From positions 24,381 to 88,380 of the forward strand of contig JAKQDQ010000117.1 in assembly GCA_029573725.1 (NCBI GenBank): DNA of 64,000 nucleotides, written 5' to 3'. The position numbers and the translations under genes are program-made. The notes beneath the pieces were generated by a model. It did not search any database, had not been told where the DNA came from, and saw only the letters and a program-made list of their open reading frames with translations. Positions 54,515-63,138 of this stretch are shown in pieces. Source of the DNA: Verrucomicrobiota bacterium. GTDB lineage: Bacteria > Verrucomicrobiota > Verrucomicrobiia > Limisphaerales > JADLHS01. How positions within the stretch are numbered: the stretch's first letter is position 1; each line of letters starts with the position of its first letter.

Positions 54515-55591
54515 ATGATCTGCAACATCATCTTCGATTGGTCCGGCACGTTGGTGGATGACCTCCCCGCCGTTTGGGAGGCGTCCAATTACGTGTTGAT
54601 GCAGGCCGGCCGGCCGGAGATTTCATTGGAACAGTTCCGCGCCGAATTCTGCCTGCCGTTTCAAGGCTTCTACGACCGCTACACGCCCGACGTGCCCATG
54701 ACTCAATTGGAAGAATGGTTTCACCGCCGATTTCGGCAGGTGCAATCTTCCGTCATTGCCCTGCCCCACGCCGAAGCTTTTCTGCAATTTTGTCGCCAGC
54801 AACGAATTCGCACTTTTTTGCTGAGCACCGTTGCGCCGGAACATTACGCCACCCAAAACCGCGTCATCGACTTCGGGCAGTACCTCGAGCGCCCATACGT
54901 CGGCATCTGGGACAAACGCCAAAAAATCCGGGAAATTCTGGCGGAAAACCAACTGCAGCCCGCGGAGACCCTGTTCATCGGCGACATGCAACATGACATC
55001 GAAACCGCGCGGCACGGCGGCATCCATTCCTGCGCGGTGCTGACCGGATACAATACGCTGCCGCAACTGCGGGCTTCCCAGCCGGAGCTGATTGTCGAAC
55101 ATTTGGGTGAATTGCAAACCATCCTGCGTCAGAACAATTTCAGCCTGGGCTCGGCGGCCCCCACCTCGGAAGGCCACCCCCCACCGATCGCCACGGTCGG
55201 CGGCCTGATTTTCAACGCCCAAAACGAAATCCTGCTGGTGCGGACGCACAAGTGGTCCAATCTCTGGGGCATTCCCGGCGGCAAAATCAAATGGGGCGAG
55301 ACCGCCGCCGCCGCGCTGCAACGGGAGCTGAAGGAGGAAACCAATTTGACGGTGGACCAGATCCAATTCGTCCTGGTGCAGGATTGCATCCATTCCCCCG
55401 AGTTTTACCGCGACGCGCATTTCGTCCTGCTAAATTACACCTGCCGTTGTGAGGCGCATTCCTTGGTCAAACTCAATGATGAATCCCAAGAGTTCCGCTG
55501 GCTCAATCTGGAGGCCTCCCTTCAGATGCCGTTAAATACTCCGACCCGCGTCCTGATCGAGACGGTCATCCAGCAAACGCCCCAACCTTGA
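54515..55591 (+). CDS. HAD hydrolase - Nudix hydrolase fusion
   Basis: The 358-residue protein joins two catalytic domains. Residues 1-205 are HAD-like: FDWSGTLVD (nucleophile D8; the second position is S10, not the usual D), LSTVAPEH (S104), and FIGDMQHDIETARHGG with D157/D161. Residues 225-358 are a Nudix domain with a complete box (G256 to E275). Nudix and HAD domains together suggest a pyrophosphate/phosphate housecleaning enzyme. It overlaps folB operonically (5-nt gap), so a role in folate or pterin nucleotide handling is possible but unproven. Confidence 0.88.
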   Translation: MICNIIFDWSGTLVDDLPAVWEASNYVLMQAGRPEISLEQFRAEFCLPFQGFYDRYTPDVPMTQLEEWFHRRFRQVQSSVIALPHAEAFLQFCRQQRIRTFLLSTVAPEHYATQNRVIDFGQYLERPYVGIWDKRQKIREILAENQLQPAETLFIGDMQHDIETARHGGIHSCAVLTGYNTLPQLRASQPELIVEHLGELQTILRQNNFSLGSAAPTSEGHPPPIATVGGLIFNAQNEILLVRTHKWSNLWGIPGGKIKWGETAAAALQRELKEETNLTVDQIQFVLVQDCIHSPEFYRDAHFVLLNYTCRCEAHSLVKLNDESQEFRWLNLEASLQMPLNTPTRVLIETVIQQTPQP

Positions 55592-55595
55592 AATT

Positions 55596-55964
55596 ATGGC
55601 TACGATTACCATCACTGATCTGGAAGTGCACTTCCGCGTGGGTGTGCCCGATACCGAACGGGCGCAACGCCAGCGTCTGCTGCTGACCCTCGAAATGGAG
55701 CACGATGTTCAAACCGCGGTGGAGCATGATGACCTCACGGCCACGATTGATTACGCCGCCGTGGCGGACAAAATTGACGCGCTGGGCCGGGGCCAGGAAT
55801 GGAAATTGATCGAAAAGCTCGCGAGCGATGTTGCGGATCTGGTGTTAACCCATTACCCCGCCACCGCCGTGACGGTCACGGTCAAAAAGTTTCCCCTGCC
55901 CCAGGCGGCCCAAGTTTCGGTGAAGCTGGCCAGGCAACGCCCGGCGGGAAACGACCGGCAGTAG
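55596..55964 (+). CDS. folB: Dihydroneopterin aldolase
   Basis: The 122-residue protein has the FolB pattern ITDLEVHFRVGVPDTERAQR, TIDYAAVADKI, and IEKLASDVADLVL, with the C-terminal VTVKKFPLPQAAQVSVKL. It converts dihydroneopterin to the hydroxymethyl pterin in folate synthesis. It lies 5 nt after the HAD-Nudix gene, which may supply the dihydroneopterin triphosphate or phosphate hydrolysis step, but this is inference from gene order. Confidence 0.88.
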   Translation: MATITITDLEVHFRVGVPDTERAQRQRLLLTLEMEHDVQTAVEHDDLTATIDYAAVADKIDALGRGQEWKLIEKLASDVADLVLTHYPATAVTVTVKKFPLPQAAQVSVKLARQRPAGNDRQ

Positions 55965-56027
55965 GCGCCGCGGGGCGATGCCATCCGCGTCATCCAACTT
56001 CACCCGGAGTCCCAAACCACTCCGCCG

Positions 56028-56483
56028 TCAAGCGGCGGGAGTCGGCACTCCGGAAATGTAGGTCTCCAATTGTTGGATGGTGGTGTGCTGATTGGAAATG
56101 ATGCAGTTCACCAGATCGCCAATGGAAATCACTCCCAGAATGTCCGCCCCCCGGACCACCGGCAGATGCCGGATCCGATGCCGCGTCATCAACTCCATGC
56201 AATCCTCCACCGTATGGTCCGGACTGACCGTGATCACCCGCCCCGAAATAATCTCGCGGACCGGAGTGGTCCGGGAGGAGCGTCCTTTCAGCGCCACGTT
56301 CCGGGTGTAATCCCGCTCCGAAATGACCCCGATCAATTCGCCGTCCCGGGTGACGAGCAGAGCGCCCACGTTTTTTTCAGCCATGATTTCGATGGCTTTC
56401 AGCACCGTGGCCTCCACCGGCACCGACCAGGCCTGATGCCCTTTGGAAGCAAGAATTTCACTGATGGGAATGTCGTGTCTCAT
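56028..56483 (-). CDS. Tandem CBS-domain protein
   Basis: The protein of about 151 residues has two CBS motifs: VPVEATVLKAIEIMAEKNVG with LVTRDGELIGVISERDYTR, and VITVSPDHTVEDCMELMTRH with HLPVVRGADILGVISIGDLV. CBS pairs bind adenosine nucleotides and sense energy state. It is the stand-alone type with no attached enzyme or channel. ATG 56483 has a GGAGAAAG ribosome-binding site; the frame is open a further 10 codons. Confidence 0.88.
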   Translation of the reverse strand: MRHDIPISEILASKGHQAWSVPVEATVLKAIEIMAEKNVGALLVTRDGELIGVISERDYTRNVALKGRSSRTTPVREIISGRVITVSPDHTVEDCMELMTRHRIRHLPVVRGADILGVISIGDLVNCIISNQHTTIQQLETYISGVPTPAA

Positions 56484-56820
56484 GCACTTTCTCCGTGGCT
56501 TAAGTTGATCCATGTTTCACCCAATGCCGCAGCCGGCAAAGCGCCTTCCGTCCGGACCGCCGCCCCCAGCGGACCGCGCTGGTCGTCGGGCATTGGGTCA
56601 TCGGCAAAATCCTATCACAGGAAATTGGATTGTGAACTGAAAAATCTCTGAACGCCGGGGAGCCAGTTGGGATGATCCTCGGAAGACGGCTGGTGCGGGT
56701 CACGAACCGATCCGGAGTGACCAAGTTAATTGCCGCGCGTCCCCTGGGCGTCACCGCCGCCGACCGTGCGCATCAGTTTTCAAGCATGACCGTCCGCACC
56801 GCCACCCTGCTGGCGCCGGG
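56484..56820. other. Intergenic region, nothing recognised
   Basis: This 337-bp gap is between two minus-strand genes, the tatD stop and the CBS gene start. Frames on both strands lack domain character. It must contain the promoter for the CBS gene, but no clear elements were found. Confidence 0.4.
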
Positions 56821-57633
56821 TCAATTCAGTTTGGGAAAAAATTCCCGGGCCGTCCGGCAGGTGGCGGCGCTCAATTCCTCCAACGAACAGTTCTTTACCT
56901 GCGCCGCCACTTCGGCAATCTGCCGCACATAAGCAGGCTCGCAGCGTTTGCCTCGAAACGGCACCGGCGCCAGGTAGGGCGCATCCGTCTCCAGCATGAA
57001 CTTTCCCAAGGGAGTGACAGCCAGGGAGGCGCGCACGTTCTGTCCGTTTTTGAAGGTGACGATGCCGGTGAAACTGACCAGGCAGTCCAGGGCCAGCAGT
57101 CGTTGCACCACGGCGGGATCCCCGGCAAAGCAATGAAACACGCTGCGAACCCGCCCCGCGAAAGGCGCAAGCAGGCGCAGTGTATCCTCCAAGCAGTCGC
57201 CGCGTTGATGAATCACGCAGTTGAGCCCGGTTTCAGCGGCCACTTCGAGTTGCTGTTGAAAGAGGTGCGCCTGCTTCTCCTTGCAACGTGCATCCGCTGC
57301 GGTCGTCCCCGATCCTTTCCCGCCCGGCAACCGGTAGTAATCCAATCCCGTTTCGCCGATGGCCACCACCTTGGGGTGCCGCGCCTGCTCCCGCAGCGTG
57401 GGGCGGATGTCGTCCGGCGCGTTCAGCGCGTCGCCCGGATGCCACCCGACCGTGGCATACACGTCCGCGTGTTGTTCGGCCAGAGCGATCGCCCGGCGGC
57501 TGCTTTCCCCATCCGTGCCAATGGAAATCATTTTCGTGATCCCGGCGGCGCGGGCGCGCGCCAGCATTGGCACGAAGTCCGGTTGAAAATCCGGATAGTC
57601 CAAATGCGCATGCGTATCAAAGAAGAACGGCAT
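56821..57633 (-). CDS. tatD: TatD-family metal-dependent hydrolase
   Basis: The 270-residue hydrolase has FDTHAHLDYPDF at the N-terminus, IGETGLDYYR, FHCFAGD and the C-terminal LETDAPYLAPVPFRGKRCEP. TatD is a cytosolic metal-dependent DNase involved in DNA-end processing. ATG 57633 gives the usual start. An alternative ATG (57693) overlaps the NDK-like stop as TGATG, preceded by AAGG, so coupled translation from further upstream is possible. Confidence 0.92.
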   Translation of the reverse strand: MPFFFDTHAHLDYPDFQPDFVPMLARARAAGITKMISIGTDGESSRRAIALAEQHADVYATVGWHPGDALNAPDDIRPTLREQARHPKVVAIGETGLDYYRLPGGKGSGTTAADARCKEKQAHLFQQQLEVAAETGLNCVIHQRGDCLEDTLRLLAPFAGRVRSVFHCFAGDPAVVQRLLALDCLVSFTGIVTFKNGQNVRASLAVTPLGKFMLETDAPYLAPVPFRGKRCEPAYVRQIAEVAAQVKNCSLEELSAATCRTAREFFPKLN

Positions 57634-57692
57634 GACCTTCGCAGCAAAGACAGGGAATTGTTGCCAAACGGCCGGCGACCCCGCCGCCAGCA

Positions 57693-58865
57693 TCACGCCT
57701 TGCCGTAAAACGCTTCAATTTCGCGCCGAAAGTGGTTTTCCGCGGGTTGAACAATGCCCACCTCACGCACCACGCTTTCCGGCGCGTCGCTGGCGTGGGC
57801 CGTGTTGACCATGATGCTGGAGCCGAACTCACGCCGAATCGAACCGGGCGGCGCTTTGGACGGATCGGTGGGGCCCAGCACATCGCGGATCTTCGCAATC
57901 GCGCCCACGCCTTCGTAAATCAGCGCAATGCATTTCTCGGAACCGGGCTGGTGAAGCTCCGCGGCGGGACAGTCCCCCGGCGCGCGGCCGGACATGAAGC
58001 GCACGATGTTATCAAACTGGTTGTCACCGAACACCGGTCCCAGCAGCTCACCCAGCTGGCGCACCACCCCGTCCGGCAGGGCGAGGTCGAGCTCCCTTTC
58101 CACCGCGGCCCGCGCCTTGCTGGCCACCATGTCTTTGAGCTTCGTGCGCAACACCTCCCGGACCGGCCCGTAAAATTCCATGGCTTCCGCCACGCTCATG
58201 CGATGCACCTTGATGGCCACGATGAACAAGCCGGTGCGCGAAAAGAAATCGATCACGTTGCCCGGGCGGCCCGTGGCAAAGCGGAAATTATCCGGCTTGA
58301 TCAACACCAGCGTGCGCTCGGGCGTTTCGCCGGCGGCGTAGGTGTTCACGTTCTCCAACAACCCGCCGTCCGTGTCGGAATGCTTGACCCACAACTTCAG
58401 CTCCGCTTCCGCCCCCGCCGGGGTAACGGCCGTGAGCACCGCCGGCTCGAAATACTGCACCCGCCCTTGCGCATCCTGGATGAAGTCGGCGTACGTATCG
58501 CGAATCGTTTCACCGCCGCGGCGGTTGGCTTCGAGCGTGCCCACCACCGCGCGCACCTTGCGGACCGCGTCTTCCCCGCGAAAGACCAGAATCATCGTGC
58601 GGCGCCGCCTGCCCGTCTCCGGGTCGGGGCGGAAATTGCGAAGGATGTAATCCCGCAGACAGTCTTGAATCCGGGCGTCCGCCGCCCCGTTCCCGGTGGC
58701 GGCCATCTCAACGTACTCCTGCACCAACGCGGGGCCTGGCGCGAACATGCGCGCGGCGACGAGATCGAGTCCGGTGCGGGAAATCAAGCGGCTTAAAATG
58801 CCGCCCGTGCGGGATTTGTGAAGCGAATAGGGAGTAAGAATGACGTAAGCAAGCTCTGGCGACAT
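57693..58865 (-). CDS. Tandem nucleoside-diphosphate-kinase-domain protein
   Basis: The 390-residue protein contains two NDK-like domains. The N-terminal one (YVILTPYSLHKSRTGGILSR, about 5-140) ends in IRDTYADF with no active-site His. The C-terminal one (TLVLIKPDNFRFATGRPGNV to NTAHASDAPESV, about 205-375) keeps the catalytic His in NTAHASD, and has insertions between. The N-terminal copy is likely a regulatory relic. The fused layout is unlike ordinary 140-residue NDK. ATG 58865 (MSPELAYV) is preferred. It leads the run into tatD (TGATG). Confidence 0.8.
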   Translation of the reverse strand: MSPELAYVILTPYSLHKSRTGGILSRLISRTGLDLVAARMFAPGPALVQEYVEMAATGNGAADARIQDCLRDYILRNFRPDPETGRRRRTMILVFRGEDAVRKVRAVVGTLEANRRGGETIRDTYADFIQDAQGRVQYFEPAVLTAVTPAGAEAELKLWVKHSDTDGGLLENVNTYAAGETPERTLVLIKPDNFRFATGRPGNVIDFFSRTGLFIVAIKVHRMSVAEAMEFYGPVREVLRTKLKDMVASKARAAVERELDLALPDGVVRQLGELLGPVFGDNQFDNIVRFMSGRAPGDCPAAELHQPGSEKCIALIYEGVGAIAKIRDVLGPTDPSKAPPGSIRREFGSSIMVNTAHASDAPESVVREVGIVQPAENHFRREIEAFYGKA

Positions 58866-58869
58866 AGAT

Positions 58870-59067
58870 TTAAGCGGCCGGGGGCGGTTCGGATGGTGGT
58901 GTTGGGCTGGACGAATCGGCGGGTTTGCCACCGAGGATCTTGAACATCACCGTGCCACAGGTCGGGCACTTGCCTTTGATGGCTTTGCGACCGTTTTTCA
59001 TGGTTTCCTCGATGCCGTCAGCAATTTCCTTCTTGGCTTTGCACTTGACGCAGTATCCTTCGGCCAT
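58870..59067 (-). CDS. DUF5679 zinc-ribbon small protein
   Basis: The 65-residue protein has a rubredoxin-like zinc ribbon: YCVKCKAKKE (two Cys) and GKCPTCGTVMFKILGG (two Cys), then a Pro/Ser-rich tail. It matches the DUF5679 type of small zinc ribbon, of unknown function. Its stop lies 4 nt before the start of the tandem NDK gene, so the two are likely co-transcribed. Confidence 0.8.
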   Translation of the reverse strand: MAEGYCVKCKAKKEIADGIEETMKNGRKAIKGKCPTCGTVMFKILGGKPADSSSPTPPSEPPPAA

Positions 59068-59264
59068 AATTAGATTGCCGTCCGCGGCACACCATGCGCC
59101 CGGCGGTTTGCAGCAGTTTGGAGATTCAAAACCCTCAGGTCAACCCCGCAACCCGGCAGCGCGGCCCGCGCCCCCGGTCATTCGCCGGGTCAGGTCGGAT
59201 CCGCCACCGCGTGGCCGGAAGCCCGGGGCCTTCCCCCGGTCGCTGCAGCGGAAGACCGCGCGGA

Positions 59265-60992
59265 CTATTCAACGCCCCCGCTTCGTCCGGCCCGCTGCGC
59301 CAGCCGCGAGAACATCTCCCCTTTCCCGCGCAACCGCGCGTCCGTGGCGAATTGCTTCACCGTCGCCTCCATGCGCGCCGACCAGTTCGCCGCCGAGGTC
59401 GAACCCGGCACATTGAATCGTGCCGTCTGTCCAAACACGTCCTGAATTTGAAAAATCGCCAGCCAGGAATTGGATTCCATGACCGCGCGCAAAAAGCCTT
59501 CGTGAATGCGGTCGGCAAACTCGCGCGGCGGCTCTTCGTGGGCCAGCCCGCCGAAGCGCATGATGCGGCGCAGCTCCCACTGGTTGTGCTCGCGCTCGTG
59601 ACCCGCATCCACGTTGGCCCAGCATTGCCGCCATAACGCCGCCAGCGGCGTGTGATCGTGCGTGGCCGGTTGCGCGAGGGACAGGCGTGGATACTGCTTC
59701 GGATCGGAGTAAGTCCAGTCGGGATCCCGGAACAACATCGGGATGCGGAAGCCGGGAATGCCCAGGCGTTGCAACGTGGGCGCCACATAATCCGGCACGA
59801 GCCCCAGATCCTCCGCAATCACCACCGTTTCCCCGGCCGCCGCTTGAATCATTTTCAACAGCTCCTCGCCTTGCGCCTGATTCCGGGCCCGGTGCTCGGC
59901 AGTGTCATCGGGATACGCCTTGAACCCCGGCAACCGCCCCCCCGTGCGCGCGGCGGCTTCCGTGGCGGTGAGCGGCAGGAATTCGGCATTGCGATCCGGA
60001 GTCCACGGAAAGGCATAAATGCGAAACAGCCCGAGGACGTGATCAATCCGGAACAGCTGAAATATCCTCCGGACGTTGCTCACCCGCTGACGCCACCAGC
60101 TGAAATCTTGCTGCCGCAACACGTCCCAGCGGTACAACGGCACGCCCCAGTTCTGCCCCCACTTGACGATGAACGGATCGGTTTTGAAGGTGGTTTCGGG
60201 CGGCGCGCCGCCGTTCCAGTCCAGGTCGAACAGCCTCCCATTCGCCCACACATCCGCGCTGTTCCGGCCAACACCATAGGGAATGTCGCCCATCAAACCA
60301 ACCCGCTTTTGCAGGGCATAATCCCGGAGTTGTTCCCATTGCGAAAACGCCAGCCATTGCACATAGGTGAAATAAAGCTGCCGCTGCTCCAAGGCCTGAC
60401 GGCGCGCGTTCGGCAGTGCCGCCAGCCAGGCGCGCGCCGACCGGGGATCCCGCAATTCGCGCGGCCAGGCTTCCCAGTGCCGCGGGTTTCCGGGCAACTC
60501 CCGCAAGGTCCGGAACAATGCGTAATCCGCCACCCAGGCGGCGTGATCCCGGGAAAATGCCGCGAAGGCGCGGGCCCGCGCGGTGTCCCGCGCCAGCTGT
60601 TCCGTTTGGAACGCGGCAAAGGCTGCGCCCAGGAGCTCGTGCTTGAGCGCTTTGACTGCGGGATACTGCACGGCCCCCTGACGCAACCGCGCCACGCGCG
60701 CCTCGGGGGCAAGGGCGGCAAATTGCGTCGCGGACAAATCCGGGATGGCCTGGGGGGTGACGGTCAACGTGGCGGGCTCAATGGCCAGGGAGCTGATCGC
60801 GTTGTACGGGGAGTGATCATCGCCGGTTTCGTTGATCGGCAAGGTTTGAAAAATGTGCAGGCCGTGCTGCGCGCACCAATCAACCATCTGTCGCACCCCG
60901 TCGGTGTCGCCGACGCCCAGATCCGTTTCCGTGCGGATGGCAAAGACAGGTTCGAGGATGCCCGCCAGCGATTGTTCAACACTCAATTTCAT
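59265..60992 (-). CDS. malQ: 4-alpha-glucanotransferase (amylomaltase)
   Basis: The 575-residue GH77 enzyme transfers maltodextrin segments. Catalytic region motifs are FRIDHVLGLFRIYAFP (nucleophile Asp), VVIAEDLGLVPDYV (acid/base Glu) and ATHDHTPLAALW. It disproportionates glucans in glycogen and maltose use. It is longer than the E. coli-type core. ATG 60992 (MKLSVEQ) is preferred to the frame's earlier start at 61025. It is monocistronic. Confidence 0.92.
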   Translation of the reverse strand: MKLSVEQSLAGILEPVFAIRTETDLGVGDTDGVRQMVDWCAQHGLHIFQTLPINETGDDHSPYNAISSLAIEPATLTVTPQAIPDLSATQFAALAPEARVARLRQGAVQYPAVKALKHELLGAAFAAFQTEQLARDTARARAFAAFSRDHAAWVADYALFRTLRELPGNPRHWEAWPRELRDPRSARAWLAALPNARRQALEQRQLYFTYVQWLAFSQWEQLRDYALQKRVGLMGDIPYGVGRNSADVWANGRLFDLDWNGGAPPETTFKTDPFIVKWGQNWGVPLYRWDVLRQQDFSWWRQRVSNVRRIFQLFRIDHVLGLFRIYAFPWTPDRNAEFLPLTATEAAARTGGRLPGFKAYPDDTAEHRARNQAQGEELLKMIQAAAGETVVIAEDLGLVPDYVAPTLQRLGIPGFRIPMLFRDPDWTYSDPKQYPRLSLAQPATHDHTPLAALWRQCWANVDAGHEREHNQWELRRIMRFGGLAHEEPPREFADRIHEGFLRAVMESNSWLAIFQIQDVFGQTARFNVPGSTSAANWSARMEATVKQFATDARLRGKGEMFSRLAQRAGRSGGVE

Positions 60993-61025
60993 GCGCGCAG
61001 GATGATGCCGGAAACCCGGGGGCAA

Positions 61026-61597
61026 TCAAAGCCGGCATCGCAGGCCGCCGGGCGGCGCTGATACCCTTTCCAAAGTGGTTCACCAAGGCACGGAGCGACG
61101 CCCCGGGAAGCGCGAGCGCCGCGCCCTGGTGAACCACCTGGCGACGGGCGAAAGTCTCGCCGGCAGTCGCCGCTTTGCCCCGACGCTTCACGAACGCCCC
61201 GTCCACCGCATCCTGACGCGCCCTCGCGCCAGCTTCCCTCCCGGGCGAACCGGACCACGCGCGGTGGCGCGCGTTGCCCCCGACCGCGAGGGCGCGGTCG
61301 GGCACACGCTTGGCACGTGTGCTCCCCGTAACGAGCGTCCGCGTTGACAGTGTGCTTGGAGCATTTCCATTAACCACGTAGCACTGTTTCACCCGCCGCC
61401 CCTCGCCCCGTCCCTCTCCCCATCCGATGGGGAGAGGGTGGACGATAGGCCGGGTGAGGGGACGACGAATGGTTTGGAGCTTCATCATTCCTGGAAATGT
61501 TCCAGGGCGCGGATTTTCCAAACACAGCCATTTTTGATGCGTTTGTCCTCGGCGACGAAGGCTTGCGCGAGCGACAGGCGTCTGTCATCCTGCCAGC
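61026..61597. other. Intergenic region with two hairpin elements
   Basis: A 570-bp gap. A hairpin at 61075-61137 has perfect 11-bp arms (GTGGTTCACCA / TGGTGAACCAC). A second element at 61390-61460 contains the 27-nt perfect palindrome at 61412-61438 (CCCTCTCCCCATC then GATGGGGAGAGGG around a central C), within larger CACCC.../...GGGTG arms. No gene is seen. Frames are low-complexity. Confidence 0.6.
61412..61438. repeat. Dispersed extragenic palindrome
   Basis: The perfect 13-bp-arm palindrome CCCTCTCCCCATC / GATGGGGAGAGGG sits inside flanking CACCCGCC and GGGTGAGGGG segments. This motif is a known kind of dispersed intergenic repeat in many G+C-rich genomes. It lies 160 bp upstream of the phosphoesterase start. 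Confidence 0.75.
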
Positions 61598-62626
61598 ATG
61601 ATCACGCGCCGCCAGTTTCTGAAGGCTACTCCACTTTTGCTCAGCGCTTTGACCGCTCCCGGTGCGACTCTACTTGCCGGGTCAAAACCCGACCTCGTTC
61701 CGCCGGAAATTGGTCGCAGCAAGCGAACCGCTGCTGCCGGGACGGCGGTTGCCACACTGGATCTGGGGGGCGCTGCCGGTTTGCGGCTGCTCCAGTTTAC
61801 CGACAACCACTTCTTCGGCCGGGTGAAGGAGGGGCTGACGCGCACTGAAGCCGACCAGGCGACGGAGCGGGAGTGGCGGGATTACGTGCGGATTTTTCGA
61901 CCCGACGCGGTGATCACCACCGGTGATCTTTGGCATGACAATCCCGGCGGACGCGGCGCGGCCACGCAGGCACATGCACTGAAACAGTTGGAAGGACTGG
62001 AAGTGCCATGGGCCTTCTGCTGGGGCAATCACGATCAGTTGGACGATTATGACGCCGGCCATGCTGCCTTGGAAGCCGCGCGCGGCTCGTTGTACCGGGG
62101 CGGTGCATCGCATGGAGATTATCGGATTGACGTGCGGCGGGGGGGCGATCGCAACGTGGCCGCGCGGCTCTGGGTGTTGAACAGCAATCGCTACGGATTG
62201 GGTGAGTGGCAGCTCGACTGGCTGCGCGCCTCCAGGGAAGCTCTCGCGGATGCGAAGTCTCCCACGGTGCCGGCACTGGCTTTTTTCCATATTCCACTGC
62301 TCGAACAGAAAACCCTTCATCGCGCCGGCACCACCCCCGGGGTATGTTTCGAGGCTGTGTGTCACGAGAAGGAGACAGGCCGGGCTGCACCGGTGCTCGC
62401 GAAGGATGAGCGATTGAGAGCCTGCTTCTGCGGGCATGACCACGTGAACGACTACGCCGTCAAGACTGGCCACCTGGACCTCGTTTATGGCCGGGCCACG
62501 GGCCATTCCGGCTACGGTGGCGACAAGGTGCGCAAAGGCGCCAAGCTGATCGAACTGGATTTGATTACGGGCGATTATCAACAGACGACTGTCTTCGCCG
62601 ACGGCTCGAGGTGGCGACCGGCCTGA
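61598..62626 (+). CDS. Tat-exported metallophosphoesterase
   Basis: The 342-residue protein has a Tat signal (ITRRQFLKATPLLLSALT) and a calcineurin-like core: LLQFTDNHFF, VITTGDLWHD, CWGNHDQLDD, ALAFFHIPLL, and CGHDHVNDY. These are the five metal-binding blocks (D/H, GD, GNHD, H, GHDH). Phosphodiester or phosphomonoester substrates are possible. It is similar to exported phosphoesterases beside sulfatases in this phylum. It is single. Confidence 0.92.
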   Translation: MITRRQFLKATPLLLSALTAPGATLLAGSKPDLVPPEIGRSKRTAAAGTAVATLDLGGAAGLRLLQFTDNHFFGRVKEGLTRTEADQATEREWRDYVRIFRPDAVITTGDLWHDNPGGRGAATQAHALKQLEGLEVPWAFCWGNHDQLDDYDAGHAALEAARGSLYRGGASHGDYRIDVRRGGDRNVAARLWVLNSNRYGLGEWQLDWLRASREALADAKSPTVPALAFFHIPLLEQKTLHRAGTTPGVCFEAVCHEKETGRAAPVLAKDERLRACFCGHDHVNDYAVKTGHLDLVYGRATGHSGYGGDKVRKGAKLIELDLITGDYQQTTVFADGSRWRPA

Positions 62627-63138
62627 GCCGCGCGGCTGGGCATCCCGGTCGAGTTCACGCGTCGCAGTTGTCCGCAGGACAGCGAAGCGAACGAACGGAC
62701 GCGTCGCAGTTACAAGACAGACACGACCGCACCGCCCCACAGCACACCGCACGGAATAAAGTCGCTCCAATGGTCTATTTGCTGCGCATCCCACCCGAGT
62801 CTTGGCGGCGACGGGTGTGGGCGCTTTGCGCGCGGCTCGCTGGTGCAATACCAACCGGTAATCCCAACAGCCGCAACCCACTTTTCCACCCTGCGCCGAC
62901 ACCCATGTCCCCGCGCTGTGCCGGGTAACTGCCGCCCGGCACGGTCGCCGGTCGAGGCAGCCCGACTATTTGCCGGCGCGTTTGTAGATTGATTTTGAAT
63001 GGTCGCAGTCTTTCAATTCGAACAGGCATTGTGATGGGTTCAGCCATCTTGGCTGGCTTGGCGGGTGTATGAAACGGGCATTCATCCATGTTGCGCGTTC
63101 AGCAGTGGGAAACCTTGTTCACTGTTTTGGGGGACTTG
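62627..63138. other. Intergenic region with a 13-bp direct repeat
   Basis: A 512-bp gap. A 13-bp direct repeat ACGCGTCGCAGTT occurs at 62657-62669 and 62699-62711, separated by a block that is itself partly palindromic (GTCCG...CGGAC). The rest (62720-63130) shows arginine-rich frames without domain character. No gene was recognised. Confidence 0.5.

Noticed and set aside
62611..62902. Frames of an apparent short protein in the gap after the phosphoesterase
   Set aside because: Arg/Ala-rich sequence without domain motifs or ribosome-binding site, containing a 13-bp direct repeat; treated as non-coding.
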